NCBI GenBank assembly: GCA_036496585.1
Contig: DASXLB010000060.1
Span: 1-64,000 of the forward strand
Direction: 5' to 3'
Source of the DNA: Vicinamibacterales bacterium
Lineage (GTDB): Bacteria > Acidobacteriota > Vicinamibacteria > Vicinamibacterales > 2-12-FULL-66-21
DNA length: 64,000 bases
Shown: piece by piece, positions 44,151 through 52,059 of the stretch
Layout: each line of letters opens with the position of its first letter
Position numbering within the stretch: the stretch's first letter is position 1
Notes under the pieces: generated by a model
What the model was told of the DNA's origin: nothing
What the model saw: the letters and a program-made list of their open reading frames with translations, nothing else
Databases searched by the model: none
Position numbers and translations under genes: made by a program

Positions 44151-44227
44151 AATGGTGCGCCCTGCAAGACTCGAACTTGCGACCTCCTGGTTCGTAGCCA
44201 GACGCTCTATCCAACTGAGCTAAGGGC
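44151..44227 (-). tRNA. tRNA-Arg (ACG anticodon)
   Basis: On the minus strand the acceptor GCGCCCT pairs with AGGGCGC, followed by discriminator A and an encoded CCA. The D arm TAGCTCAGTTGGATAGAGC, anticodon loop CTACGAA (ACG, read as ICG after TadA action) and T loop AGTTCGAGTCT are canonical. Length is 77 bases with CCA. Confidence 0.96.
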
Positions 44228-44321
44228 GCGGCGAAACTCCGATTATATCAACTCCGCGCGCCCGGTCTACCGCCGCCCTCCCGGTCCCTTCCCGGTTCCG
44301 CCCGGCGTCCTCCGTCCTCCA

Positions 44322-44327
44322 TATAAT
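44322..44327 (+). promoter_or_regulatory. Consensus -10 TATAAT of a leaderless mogA transcript
   Basis: A perfect TATAAT is followed by six bases (GCTGCT) and the GTG at 44334; no -35 resembling TTGACA is visible. Confidence 0.6.
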
Positions 44328-44333
44328 GCTGCT

Positions 44334-44831
44334 GTGAGCGTCTCTGAACACCGCAATACGGCGGCGACCGGCGTGCGCTGCGCCGTGCTCACGGTCAGCG
44401 ATACGCGGGCGCTCGAAACAGACGTCAGCGGCCGCGCCATCGTCGAAATGCTGGAAGACGCGGGCCACGTTGTCGCCCGGCGGCAGATCCTGCGCGACGA
44501 CCCGAGCGAGGTGCACGACGCGGTCGTGGCGCATCTGGGCGACGTCGAGGCGATGATCACGACCGGCGGCACCGGCATCACGTCGCGCGACAGCACCTAC
44601 GAAGCGATCGTCGGCCTGTTCGACAAGCGCCTCGACGGCTTCGGCGAGCTGTTCCGGGCGCTGAGCTACCAGGAGATCGGGAGCGCCGCGATGCTGTCGC
44701 GCGCCACCGCCGGCGTGGCCCGCGGGACGGCGATCTTCATCCTGCCGGGCGCCGAGAACGCGGTGCGACTCGGCATGACGAAGCTCATTCTTCCCGAGTT
44801 GGGTCACGTCGTCCGCGAGCTGCGGCGCTGA
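44334..44831 (+). CDS. mogA: Molybdopterin adenylyltransferase/MoaB-MogA family
   Basis: The protein has 165 residues from the GTG at 44334. It matches the MogA/MoaB fold: CAVLTVSDTRALETDVSG at the N-terminus, the molybdopterin-binding motif MITTGGTGITSRDSTYEAI, and the C-terminal IFILPGAENAVRLGMTKLILPELGHV. It adenylates molybdopterin before metal insertion by MoeA, whose gene lies 0.9 kb downstream. The family contains both MogA and MoaB forms, which cannot be separated with certainty here. The start is set by the leaderless promoter. Confidence 0.9.
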   Translation: MSVSEHRNTAATGVRCAVLTVSDTRALETDVSGRAIVEMLEDAGHVVARRQILRDDPSEVHDAVVAHLGDVEAMITTGGTGITSRDSTYEAIVGLFDKRLDGFGELFRALSYQEIGSAAMLSRATAGVARGTAIFILPGAENAVRLGMTKLILPELGHVVRELRR

Positions 44832-44936
44832 GGCGGGGCCGGCAGACCCGCCGGCGGCGCCGCATCCCAACGCATGCGCGCCCGCTGCTCCGCAACGGCA
44901 CCGCTCACACGTCCGAGTCTCGCGCGCGGCGTCGCG

Positions 44937-45623
44937 TCAGCCGGCGTAGATCAGCGCGTAGCCGCGTTCCTGGGCATGGGTCACGCCGACGACGCCGGCT
45001 GAGACGAACGTGCTGTTGGGAATCGCACTCGCGACGAGTTCCTTGTAGATGGCGTCGGCGTTGCCCGCCTGGCCGGCCAGCTGACCGGCGACGAAGTGAG
45101 TGGCGGCGTCGCAGATGGCGAACCGGGTCCCATGCTTCACGAGCGCGTCGATCGTCGTGCCGAAATTCGTGAGCGCCATCCCGTAGCCGGTCCCGTTGAA
45201 GACGTTCACGACAGGCGGCTGCTTGGTGTTCGGATCGTTGAACTTCAGCAGCTCGCCCATCGCCTTGCCGTACTTCGCCCAGATCGCGTCGGTGAAGGCG
45301 AACGCGGTGGCGAAGTGGCGCAGCACGACGATGATGGCGAGGTCGCCGTCGCCGAGCGCGTAGCTTTTCTGGCTGGCGTCGTAGAGGTTGTTGGCGTAGA
45401 GCAGCGCGCTGCCGGCGCCATCGGCCGACACCGCATCGAGCACGACGCGGTGCTTGCCCGGGATCCGGTCCATCCAGTCGTCCGCCTGGTGCCGCGCGGC
45501 CTGGAACGGCGCGGCGGCGGCCGGCGTCTGGGCCTCGACGAGCGCGGTCATCGCGCCGATACCGGCGGCGGAGACACCCAGATGTGTGAGAAACGACCGC
45601 CGCGGTGGTACTCGTCCAGTCAT
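44937..45623 (-). CDS. Tat-exported DsrE-like protein
   Basis: The ATG at 45623, with GAGGAA upstream, gives 228 residues. PPRRSFLTHLGVSAAG is a twin-arginine signal, followed by an Ala-rich cleavage region near residue 30. The mature part shows the alternating alpha/beta pattern of DsrE/DsrF-like proteins, with LAIIVVLRHFATAFAF, GTTIDALVKHGTRFAICDAATHF and a C-terminal GVVGVTHAQERGYALIYAG. One conserved-looking cysteine sits in FAICDAA. DsrE-like proteins take part in sulfur transfer; the role of exported members is unknown. It is divergent from moeA. Confidence 0.65.
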   Translation of the reverse strand: MTGRVPPRRSFLTHLGVSAAGIGAMTALVEAQTPAAAAPFQAARHQADDWMDRIPGKHRVVLDAVSADGAGSALLYANNLYDASQKSYALGDGDLAIIVVLRHFATAFAFTDAIWAKYGKAMGELLKFNDPNTKQPPVVNVFNGTGYGMALTNFGTTIDALVKHGTRFAICDAATHFVAGQLAGQAGNADAIYKELVASAIPNSTFVSAGVVGVTHAQERGYALIYAG

Positions 45624-45744
45624 AGGGTTCCTCGCATCTGTGGCGCGCCGCATGATTGCGGAGCATACGGCCTGCGCATGTTCAGCTCGAGGACCCGGCA
45701 CGGGCCGAGCGTCGAGCCGGTCAGGGCAGCCATGTCATCCGCAT

Positions 45745-45750
45745 TATCAT
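45745..45750 (+). promoter_or_regulatory. -10 box TATCAT of a leaderless moeA transcript
   Basis: TATCAT is followed by six bases (GCAGGT) and the GTG at 45757. The same interval lies in the divergent leader of the DsrE-like gene. Confidence 0.55.
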
Positions 45751-45756
45751 GCAGGT

Positions 45757-46980
45757 GTGAGCCAGACGATGCGGCCGATTCGCGAGACGATCGCGCTGGA
45801 CGAGGCGCGCGCGATCATCCTCGAGGCATCGACGCCAATCGCTCGCACCGAGCGGATTCGCCTCGAGCAGGCGAGCGGACGCGTCGTCGCCGCGGCGGTC
45901 GCGTCGAGCGTCGACGTGCCGGGGTTCGATCGCGCCGCCATGGACGGCTTTGCGGTACGCGCCGAGGATACGTTCGGCGCCGGCCGCCAGAGTCCAAAGG
46001 TCCTCACGTGCACCGACAAGATCTTCACCGGAGACCTGCCGGCGCGCCAGCTCGGCGCCGGCGAGTGCATCGAGATCGCGACCGGCGCGCCCATGCCCGT
46101 CGGTGCCAGCGCCGTCGTCATGGTCGAGGAGACCGAGCGCGTGGCCGGCACGCGCGAGATCCGGATCCTGACGCCGGTCTATCCCGGACAGCACGTCGGC
46201 CGGCGCGGCGCCGATATCAAGGCCAACCAGGCAGTCCTCGCACCTGGCGATGTGCTGACGCCAGGACGGATTGGCGCGCTCGCGGCGACCGGCGCGGTCG
46301 ACGTCGAGGTTGTCGCGAGGCCGCGCGTCGCCATCCTCTCGACCGGCAACGAGATCGTCGAGCCGGGCGTGCCGCTCGGGCCGGGGCAGGTCTACGACAT
46401 CAACCGCTTCACCCTCGCGTCGATCATCGAAGCGCACGGCGGCGCCGCCGTGCCGCGGCCGCTCACTCCCGACACGATCGAGGCGCTGTCGGCGGCGGTG
46501 GATGCGGCTCTCGGCGAGGACGTGCTCGTCTTCTCCGGCGGCAGTTCGGTCGGCGAGCGCGACCTGATTCTCGACGTGATCGCGGCGCGCGGCGAGGTGC
46601 TGTTCCACGGCGTTGCCGTGAAGCCTGGCAAGCCCACGGTGTTCGGCCGCATCGGCGCGATGCCGGTGCTCGGCATGCCGGGATACCCGACGTCATGCCT
46701 GTCGAATGGCTACATGCTCCTCATCCCGATGCTCCGGCGGATGGCGCGGCTGCCCGTTCATCAGCCGCGCACCGTGACGGCGCCGCTGTCGCGGCGCGTC
46801 GTGTCCACCACCGGACGGCACCAGTTCTACACGGTGCGGATCGTCGACGGCGCGGCCACGCCCGCGTTCAAGGCCTCGGGCGACATCACCAGCATGGCGC
46901 ACGCCGACGGCTACATCGAGATCCCGGCACAGGTCGACATCGTCGAGGCAGGGCAGCTCGTGGAAGTGAAGCTGTTTTGA
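45757..46980 (+). CDS. moeA: Molybdopterin molybdenumtransferase MoeA
   Basis: The protein has 407 residues from the GTG at 45757. MoeA landmarks are DVPGFDRAAMDGFAVRAED in domain III, the GAPMPVGASAVVMVEE segment, RPRVAILSTGNEIVEPG, a VFSGGSSVGERDLI MPT-binding loop, VKPGKPTVFGRIG and LGMPGYPTSCL. It inserts molybdate into adenylated molybdopterin. Together with mogA it provides the last two steps of molybdenum cofactor synthesis. The peroxiredoxin gene follows 10 bases downstream and is probably on the same transcript. Confidence 0.94.
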   Translation: MSQTMRPIRETIALDEARAIILEASTPIARTERIRLEQASGRVVAAAVASSVDVPGFDRAAMDGFAVRAEDTFGAGRQSPKVLTCTDKIFTGDLPARQLGAGECIEIATGAPMPVGASAVVMVEETERVAGTREIRILTPVYPGQHVGRRGADIKANQAVLAPGDVLTPGRIGALAATGAVDVEVVARPRVAILSTGNEIVEPGVPLGPGQVYDINRFTLASIIEAHGGAAVPRPLTPDTIEALSAAVDAALGEDVLVFSGGSSVGERDLILDVIAARGEVLFHGVAVKPGKPTVFGRIGAMPVLGMPGYPTSCLSNGYMLLIPMLRRMARLPVHQPRTVTAPLSRRVVSTTGRHQFYTVRIVDGAATPAFKASGDITSMAHADGYIEIPAQVDIVEAGQLVEVKLF

Positions 46981-46990
46981 TCGAGCGGTA

Positions 46991-47455
46991 ATGCGGGAAT
47001 CGACTCTCACGCGCGCGCCGGGTTTCCTGCTGCCGGATCAGAAGGGGCGCGCGCGGTCGCTCGTCGAGTTCCTGTCGCGCGGCCCGCTGCTGCTGGCCTT
47101 TCACCGCGGCACCACCTGACCGAACTGCCGCCACCGGTTCGGTGAGCTCGCATCGGATTTTCCCGCCTACCGGGACCGCGGCCTGCAGGTCACGGCGATC
47201 ATCGCCGACCGTCGCGACAAGATCCGCCGCTATATCGAGGAGACCGGCCTGCCGTTCGACGTCCTCATCGACGAGCGCCAGGACACGATCCGCGCCTACG
47301 GCGTCCGGCACCGCTTCGGCTTCATCGTCCGCAGCGTGGCGCGGCCGGCGGCGTTCCTGATCGACCCGGATGCCTCGATCCGGGCATCGTGGATTGGATC
47401 ACACCAGGCGCAGTTTCCCAGCCGCGACGAGATTCTCGCCGCGACCGGCAAGTAG
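46991..47455 (+). CDS. Selenocysteine-containing peroxiredoxin-like protein (TGA at codon 43)
   Basis: Reading from the ATG at 46991 to the TAG at 47453 gives 154 residues interrupted only by TGA at 47117-47119 (codon 43). The frame is peroxiredoxin-like on both sides: LLLAFHRGTT before, then PNCRHRFGELASDF, VTAIIADRRDKIRRYIEETGLPF, IRAYGVRHRFG and AAFLIDPD after. In relatives the motif is RGxxCPxCR, so the TGA sits exactly at the peroxidatic cysteine and C46 is the partner, giving UPNC. A hairpin 17 bases after the TGA fits bacterial SECIS rules. It should reduce peroxides using thioredoxin-like donors. A nonsense pseudogene is the alternative but fits less well. selA, selB, selC and selD are not in the window. 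Confidence 0.85.
47117..47144 (+). promoter_or_regulatory. UGA codon and candidate bacterial SECIS hairpin
   Basis: After the TGA (47117-47119), CACCG (47132-47136) and CGGTG (47140-47144) form a perfect 5-bp stem with apical loop GTT. The loop begins with G and starts 17 bases after the TGA, within the 16-37 base window reported for bacterial SECIS elements. CCGAAC/GTTCGG is a competing stem in the same stretch. Confidence 0.7.
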
Positions 47456-47495
47456 TCCCTTCGTAGTTACGGGTGGATTGATGCGTGTGGCAGAG

Positions 47496-47532
47496 GAAGG
47501 CCGAAGGGCATGCCATTCATCCTTCGGCCTTC
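47496..47532. terminator. 12-bp hairpin between peroxiredoxin and sod genes
   Basis: GAAGGCCGAAGG (47496-47507) and CCTTCGGCCTTC (47521-47532) pair perfectly across a 13-base loop between convergent genes. No T-run follows on either side. Confidence 0.6.
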
Positions 47533-47545
47533 GTCGGTCTGCGAT

Positions 47546-48145
<600 letters not shown>

Positions 48146-48172
48146 CTGCGGTCTCCTCAGTGAATGTCAAGC

Positions 48173-48196
48173 CTGCGTCCATGGCTGCAGACGCAG
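48173..48196 (-). terminator. Hairpin between mqnE and sod
   Basis: CTGCGTC (48173-48179) and GACGCAG (48190-48196) form a 7-bp stem with a 10-base loop in the 93-base gap between mqnE and sodA, both on the minus strand. It may end the mqnE transcript before the sod promoter region. Confidence 0.4.
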
Positions 48197-48238
48197 CCTG
48201 CAATTGTACGTCCGACCGCCCTCCCCGAACCTCAGCGG

Positions 48239-49378
48239 CTACTGGCGGGTCAGGACGCGCGTGCGGAGGTCGTCGGACGCGTCGGGGCCGGTGATCACGT
48301 TGTAGAGCGTGTCGCGCTCGTACGGCTCACGGCCGGCCGCGCGGATGAGCCGCCGGATCGCCGCCGTCGTCATGCCTTCCGGCGTGCGCGATCCCGCCAT
48401 GTGATAGATGTGCTCTTCCTGCACGGTGCCGTCGAGATCGTCGGCGCCGAACCACAGGGCGAGCTGCGCCGTCTCGACGCCGCTGGCGATCCAGAAGGCC
48501 TTGATGTGCGGGACGTTGTCGAGCATCAGCCGCGCCACGGCGTGCACGCGCAGCGTCTCGACGGCGCCCGGCGCCGGCAGCTTGCGCATCTGGTTGTTGT
48601 CGGGGTGGAAGGCCAGCGGGATGAACGCCTGCAGCCCGCCGCTCTCGTCCTGCAGGCGGCGCGTGCGCAGCAGGTGATCGACCCGCTCTTCCGTCGTCTC
48701 GATATGCCCGTAGAGCATCGTCACGTTGGTGCGCATGCCGAGCCCGTGCGCGAGCTGGTGGATGGCGAGATAGCGATCGGCACCGCACTTGTCGTGGCAG
48801 ATTTTTTGGCGCACCCGCTCGGCGAAGATCTCGGCGCCGCCGCCCGGCAGAGAGTCCAGACCCGCCTCTTGCAGCTCGCGAAGCACCTGGTCATCGGTCT
48901 TGCCGTAGAGATCGGCGAAGAAGGCGATCTCCACAGCGGTAAAACATTTCAGGTGGACGTCTGGACGAAGGCGCTTGAAGCCGCGCAGCAGATCCGTGTA
49001 GTAGGAGAACGGCAGCTCCGGGTGCAGTCCGTTGACGACGTGGATTTCGGTGAGCGGCTGCCCTTCGCGCTGTCGCAGCTTCTCCCAGGCCTGCTCGAGC
49101 GACATCGTGTAGGAGCCCTCGTCGCCGGGACGCAGGCGCGCGAACGAGCAGAAGAGACAACTCGCCACGCAGACGTTGGTCGCCTCGAGGCGGATGTTGA
49201 AGTTGTAGTAGGTGCGCGCGCCGTGCCGTTTCTCGCGCTCGCGGTTGGCCAGCCAGCCGAGCGCGAGCGTGTCCGGGCAGGCGAACAGCTGGACGCCATC
49301 CTCGAACGTCAGCCGGGCGCCGGCGTCGAGCTTCGCCGCGATGTCGTCGAGGCCGGCGGCCGTCAGTCGCTGCTGCAC
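48239..49378 (-). CDS. mqnE: Aminofutalosine synthase MqnE (radical SAM)
   Basis: The GTG at 49378, with AGAAGG upstream, gives 379 residues; the open frame further upstream crosses the riboswitch region and is not credible. The radical-SAM cluster motif C-x3-C-x2-C is in CVASCLFCSF. Family landmarks are YYNFNIRLEATNVC, EIHVVNGLHPELPFSYY, LPGGGAEIFAERVRQKICHDK and HPDNNQMRKL. MqnE joins a chorismate-derived enolpyruvyl benzoate with SAM to give aminofutalosine in menaquinone synthesis. MqnD of the same pathway is encoded at 56696. Its promoter overlaps that of the cobalamin riboswitch on the other strand. Confidence 0.94.
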   Translation of the reverse strand: MQQRLTAAGLDDIAAKLDAGARLTFEDGVQLFACPDTLALGWLANREREKRHGARTYYNFNIRLEATNVCVASCLFCSFARLRPGDEGSYTMSLEQAWEKLRQREGQPLTEIHVVNGLHPELPFSYYTDLLRGFKRLRPDVHLKCFTAVEIAFFADLYGKTDDQVLRELQEAGLDSLPGGGAEIFAERVRQKICHDKCGADRYLAIHQLAHGLGMRTNVTMLYGHIETTEERVDHLLRTRRLQDESGGLQAFIPLAFHPDNNQMRKLPAPGAVETLRVHAVARLMLDNVPHIKAFWIASGVETAQLALWFGADDLDGTVQEEHIYHMAGSRTPEGMTTAAIRRLIRAAGREPYERDTLYNVITGPDASDDLRTRVLTRQ

Positions 49379-49387
49379 TGACCTTCT

Positions 49388-49395
49388 AGTATAAT
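49388..49395. promoter_or_regulatory. Overlapping divergent -10 boxes for mqnE and the cobalamin riboswitch
   Basis: AGTATAAT contains TATAAT (49390-49395) for the plus strand and TATACT (49393-49388) for the minus strand. The minus box ends nine bases before the mqnE GTG and the plus box lies just before the riboswitch. Confidence 0.55.
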
Positions 49396-49524
49396 TCGCC
49401 CGTCGCGGCCGTGTTGGTACGGCCGGACTCCGGGCGGTCACGCGAAGTGGGTGCGATGCCCACGCGGTGCCGCCACTGTAAGCGGGGAGCGTTTTTTTCA
49501 AAGCCGCAAGGCAGCCACTGCGAC

Positions 49525-49544
49525 GCCGGGCCTGAAGGCCCGGC
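49525..49544 (+). repeat. REP-like palindrome (forward copy)
   Basis: GCCGGGCC-TGAA-GGCCCGGC forms an 8-bp stem with a TGAA loop and is followed by CTACG. An inverted relative lies at 49674-49693. Confidence 0.75.
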
Positions 49545-49570
49545 CTACGATTGATCGGGAATCGACAACG

Positions 49571-49675
49571 CGGGTCATCGGATCCGCCGGTCGTCGAACG
49601 AAGGGCGGGTCGTCGGATCCGCCGGTCGACGAACGAAGGGCAGGTCGTCGGATCTGTCAGTCGATACACGTAGGG
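49571..49675 (+). repeat. Three 35-bp tandem repeats inside the riboswitch
   Basis: Units of exactly 35 bases lie at 49571-49605, 49606-49640 and 49641-49675. The first two differ at only a few positions; the third is more diverged. Each runs from (C)GGGTC or CAGGTC to a (A/T)AGGG end, and a partial fourth unit (CGGGTCTTCAGACCCGCC) follows. Units abut, so this is not a CRISPR array. Confidence 0.85.
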
Positions 49676-49693
49676 CGGGTCTTCAGACCCGCC
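49674..49693 (-). repeat. REP-like palindrome (inverted copy)
   Basis: GGCGGGTC-TTCA-GACCCGCC forms an 8-bp stem and is preceded by CACGTAGG. Its reverse complement has the TGAA loop and trailing CCTACG of the copy at 49525, so the pair is REPIN-like. Confidence 0.75.
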
Positions 49694-49837
49694 GCGGGAA
49701 GGCGAGAAACACGCAGCGATCCGCGAGCCAGGATACCTGGCCGCCCGGGCCGATGAACGGCGACCATCCAGCGCGCCCGTGCGCGACGGTGGCCGCCCTA
49801 CTTCCACGGCGCGTTAGCACGCCGGAAGGAGCCCGCA

Positions 49838-52018
49838 GTGTTGCCAGTCCTCGTCTCCGTTCTCTCCCTGTTCGTCGCCGTGTCCAACTCTCCCGACATC
49901 ACCGGCAGCGTAGTCGACGCGTCGGGGCGCCCTGTGCCGCGCGCCCACGTGACCGTCGTCGACGCCGGCGTCGTGTACGCCGACACCCTCACGGCGGTCG
50001 ACGGTACGTTTCACGTCGCCAGCGCGCCCGCGCAGTGTCAGGTCGAAGCCTCGCTGCCTGGCTTCACCAGTGCGACCGCCGCCTGCGACACCAGCGCACC
50101 GCTGCGGCTGACCCTGCAGCTCGCGCCGATCGCCGACAACATCGTCGTGTCGGCGACGCGGACGGAAGCCCCAGCCGGACAGGTCGCCGCCGCGATCACC
50201 GTATTCGACGCCGCCGACATCGCGCGGCGGCAGCAGCCGCTGCTCGCCGATCTGCTACGCGACGCCCCAGGCACGATGGTGGTCACGACGGGATCGCCGG
50301 GATCGGTCACCTCGATGTTCGTGCGGGGCGGCGAGAGCAACTATACGAAGGTGCTGCTCGACGGCATCCCGCTCAACGAGCCTGGCGGCGCCTTCAACCT
50401 GAGCAACGTCACCACCGACAACCTGGATCGGGTCGAGATGGTGCGCGGCGCCAATTCCGCACTTTACGGATCGGACGCGATGACCGGCGTCGTGCAGCTC
50501 TTCACACGGCGCGGCTCCACGGCGAAACCCGATGTGCAGATCGGCGCCGAAGGGGGTACCTTCTCGACAGGACGCGTCTCCGCGACGGTTTCCGGAGGAA
50601 CTCCCCGCGCCGATTACTCGGTCGCCGTCGCGGGCTTGACGACCGACAACGAGGTGCCGAACAGTGCGTTCGACAATCTGACGGTCTCCGCCTCCGGAGG
50701 CGCCACCCTGGCGCCGGGAACGACGCTGCGCAGCGTCTTCCGGCTCGAGCGCGGCACGACCGGCACGCCGGGGCAGACCGCGTTCGGCCGCCCCGACCTC
50801 GATGCCTTGTTCGAGCGGCACGACGGGCAATGGGGGGTCAGCTTCGATCAGACGCGCGGCGCTCTGCACCAGAGCGCCAACTACGGCCTGGCGGTCTCGC
50901 ACCAGGCATCGACGGACTTGATCGTCGATCCGGACTACACGCCGTCGTACCAGGGACACACCGCGCCGTTCCCGTTCTCGGACTTCACCTATGACAGCCG
51001 GACCGACCTGACTCGCCACCGCGCCAGCTATCAGATCGACGGCACGATCGCGACGGCGCGCGCCGGCACACACGTCGAGACCGCGCTCGTCGACTGGGAT
51101 GGCGAGCGGGCGACGCTCGCAGACGCGATGGCCGGCACCTCGCAGGCCGTGTCGCGCAACAACGTCGGCCTCTCGTTCCAGCATCAGGCGCTGTGGTCGC
51201 GGGTGTTCGTCACCGCCGGCGTGCGGTTCGAGCACAACGCGAGCTTCGGCGACGCGACCGTGCCGCGCATCGCCGCCGCCTGGTACGCGCACGCCGGCAA
51301 CGGCGCCGTCGGCGTGACGCGAATCCACGGCACGGCCGGTACGGGCATCAAGGAGCCGACGGTGCTGCAATCGTTCAGCCCGAATCCCTACTTCATGGGC
51401 AATCCGAACCTGGAACCCGAGCGCGCGCGCACCGTTGATTTCGGCGTCGAGCAGCGTTTCGCGGGCGATCGGGTAAGGGTCGACGCCACCTGGTTCGACA
51501 ACCGCTATCGCGACATCATCTCGCTCGGCGATCCGGATCCCGTGACGTTCGCCTCGCAGTATTTCAACATCGGCCTGACCCGCGCGCGCGGCGCCGAGTT
51601 GAGCGGCGACGTGGTGCTCGCCAGAGGGCTGCGCGCCGGCGCCGCCTACACGCTGACCGACTCGGAGATCCTCGAGAGCACCTCGAGCAGCCCGGCCTTC
51701 GCCGAGGGACGTTCGGCCTTCCGGCGTCCGCGTCACGCCGGCTCCGTCGAACTCGCCTGGACGGGAGGCCGCGCCGCGGCCAGCCTCAACGGCGTCTTCG
51801 TCGGTCAACGCTCCGACAGCGATCTCTCGGCGCTCGAACCGCCGCTGCTTTTCAACGAGGGATACGCGACGTGGGGGGCGCGCGCGTCGTTCGCCGTGAC
51901 CCGCAACGTGTCGCTGACCGGCGCGATCGACAATCTCACCGACAGCCATTACATGGAGCCGCTCGGATACCCCGTGCTGCCGCGGGCGTTCAGGGGCGGG
52001 TTGCGGCTGCACTTCTGA
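49838..52018 (+). CDS. btuB: TonB-dependent receptor, BtuB-like, with N-terminal carboxypeptidase-regulatory-like domain
   Basis: The protein has 726 residues from the GTG at 49838, preceded by GGAAGGAG. After a signal peptide, residues about 20-90 form a CarboxypepD_reg-like beta domain (ITGSVVDASGRPVPRAHVTVVD). The plug domain follows with VVSATRTEAPAG, VFVRGGESNYTKVLLDGIPLNEPGG and VEMVRGANSALYGSDAMTGVVQLFTRRG. The rest is a 22-strand barrel ending in an aromatic C-terminal strand (FRGGLRLHF). The cobalamin riboswitch upstream and btuDCF downstream indicate B12 or another corrinoid as substrate. An extended TonB box is not obvious. Confidence 0.9.
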   Translation: MLPVLVSVLSLFVAVSNSPDITGSVVDASGRPVPRAHVTVVDAGVVYADTLTAVDGTFHVASAPAQCQVEASLPGFTSATAACDTSAPLRLTLQLAPIADNIVVSATRTEAPAGQVAAAITVFDAADIARRQQPLLADLLRDAPGTMVVTTGSPGSVTSMFVRGGESNYTKVLLDGIPLNEPGGAFNLSNVTTDNLDRVEMVRGANSALYGSDAMTGVVQLFTRRGSTAKPDVQIGAEGGTFSTGRVSATVSGGTPRADYSVAVAGLTTDNEVPNSAFDNLTVSASGGATLAPGTTLRSVFRLERGTTGTPGQTAFGRPDLDALFERHDGQWGVSFDQTRGALHQSANYGLAVSHQASTDLIVDPDYTPSYQGHTAPFPFSDFTYDSRTDLTRHRASYQIDGTIATARAGTHVETALVDWDGERATLADAMAGTSQAVSRNNVGLSFQHQALWSRVFVTAGVRFEHNASFGDATVPRIAAAWYAHAGNGAVGVTRIHGTAGTGIKEPTVLQSFSPNPYFMGNPNLEPERARTVDFGVEQRFAGDRVRVDATWFDNRYRDIISLGDPDPVTFASQYFNIGLTRARGAELSGDVVLARGLRAGAAYTLTDSEILESTSSSPAFAEGRSAFRRPRHAGSVELAWTGGRAAASLNGVFVGQRSDSDLSALEPPLLFNEGYATWGARASFAVTRNVSLTGAIDNLTDSHYMEPLGYPVLPRAFRGGLRLHF

Positions 52019-52059
52019 TTGACGCGGCTGTGCAGGCCAGGCCGAAACGGGGCGCCGGT

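Larger units (their letters stand above)
49408..49745 (+). ncRNA. Cobalamin (B12) riboswitch with a large insertion
   Basis: Conserved blocks appear in order: the GAAGTGGGTGCGATGCCCAC segment (near 49444-49463), GCCGCCACTGTAAGCGGGGA (49471-49490), GCCACTG (49514-49520), GGGAAGGC (49696-49703) and the B12 box AGCCAGGATACCTGGCC (49726-49742). It precedes a TonB receptor and btuD, btuC and btuF, so cobalamin binding should switch off B12 uptake. Between GCCACTG and GGGAAGG, where a short variable stem is usual, about 175 bases of palindromes and tandem repeats are present. The core blocks are intact, so the sensor is probably functional. The 5' boundary is approximate. Confidence 0.88.

Noticed and set aside
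45721-46608. Minus-strand open frame opposite moeA
   Set aside because: It is an antisense shadow without recognisable motifs; moeA on the plus strand is unambiguous.
46991-47455. Peroxiredoxin as a nonsense pseudogene
   Set aside because: Only one stop is present, it is TGA at the catalytic position, flanking sequence is well preserved and a SECIS-like hairpin follows.
49571-49693. Possible short CRISPR array
   Set aside because: The 35-base units follow each other without spacers, no cas gene is nearby, and the region lies within a riboswitch.
49379-49807. Upstream extension of MqnE across the riboswitch
   Set aside because: The translated part is repeat-derived and has no similarity to radical-SAM enzymes.
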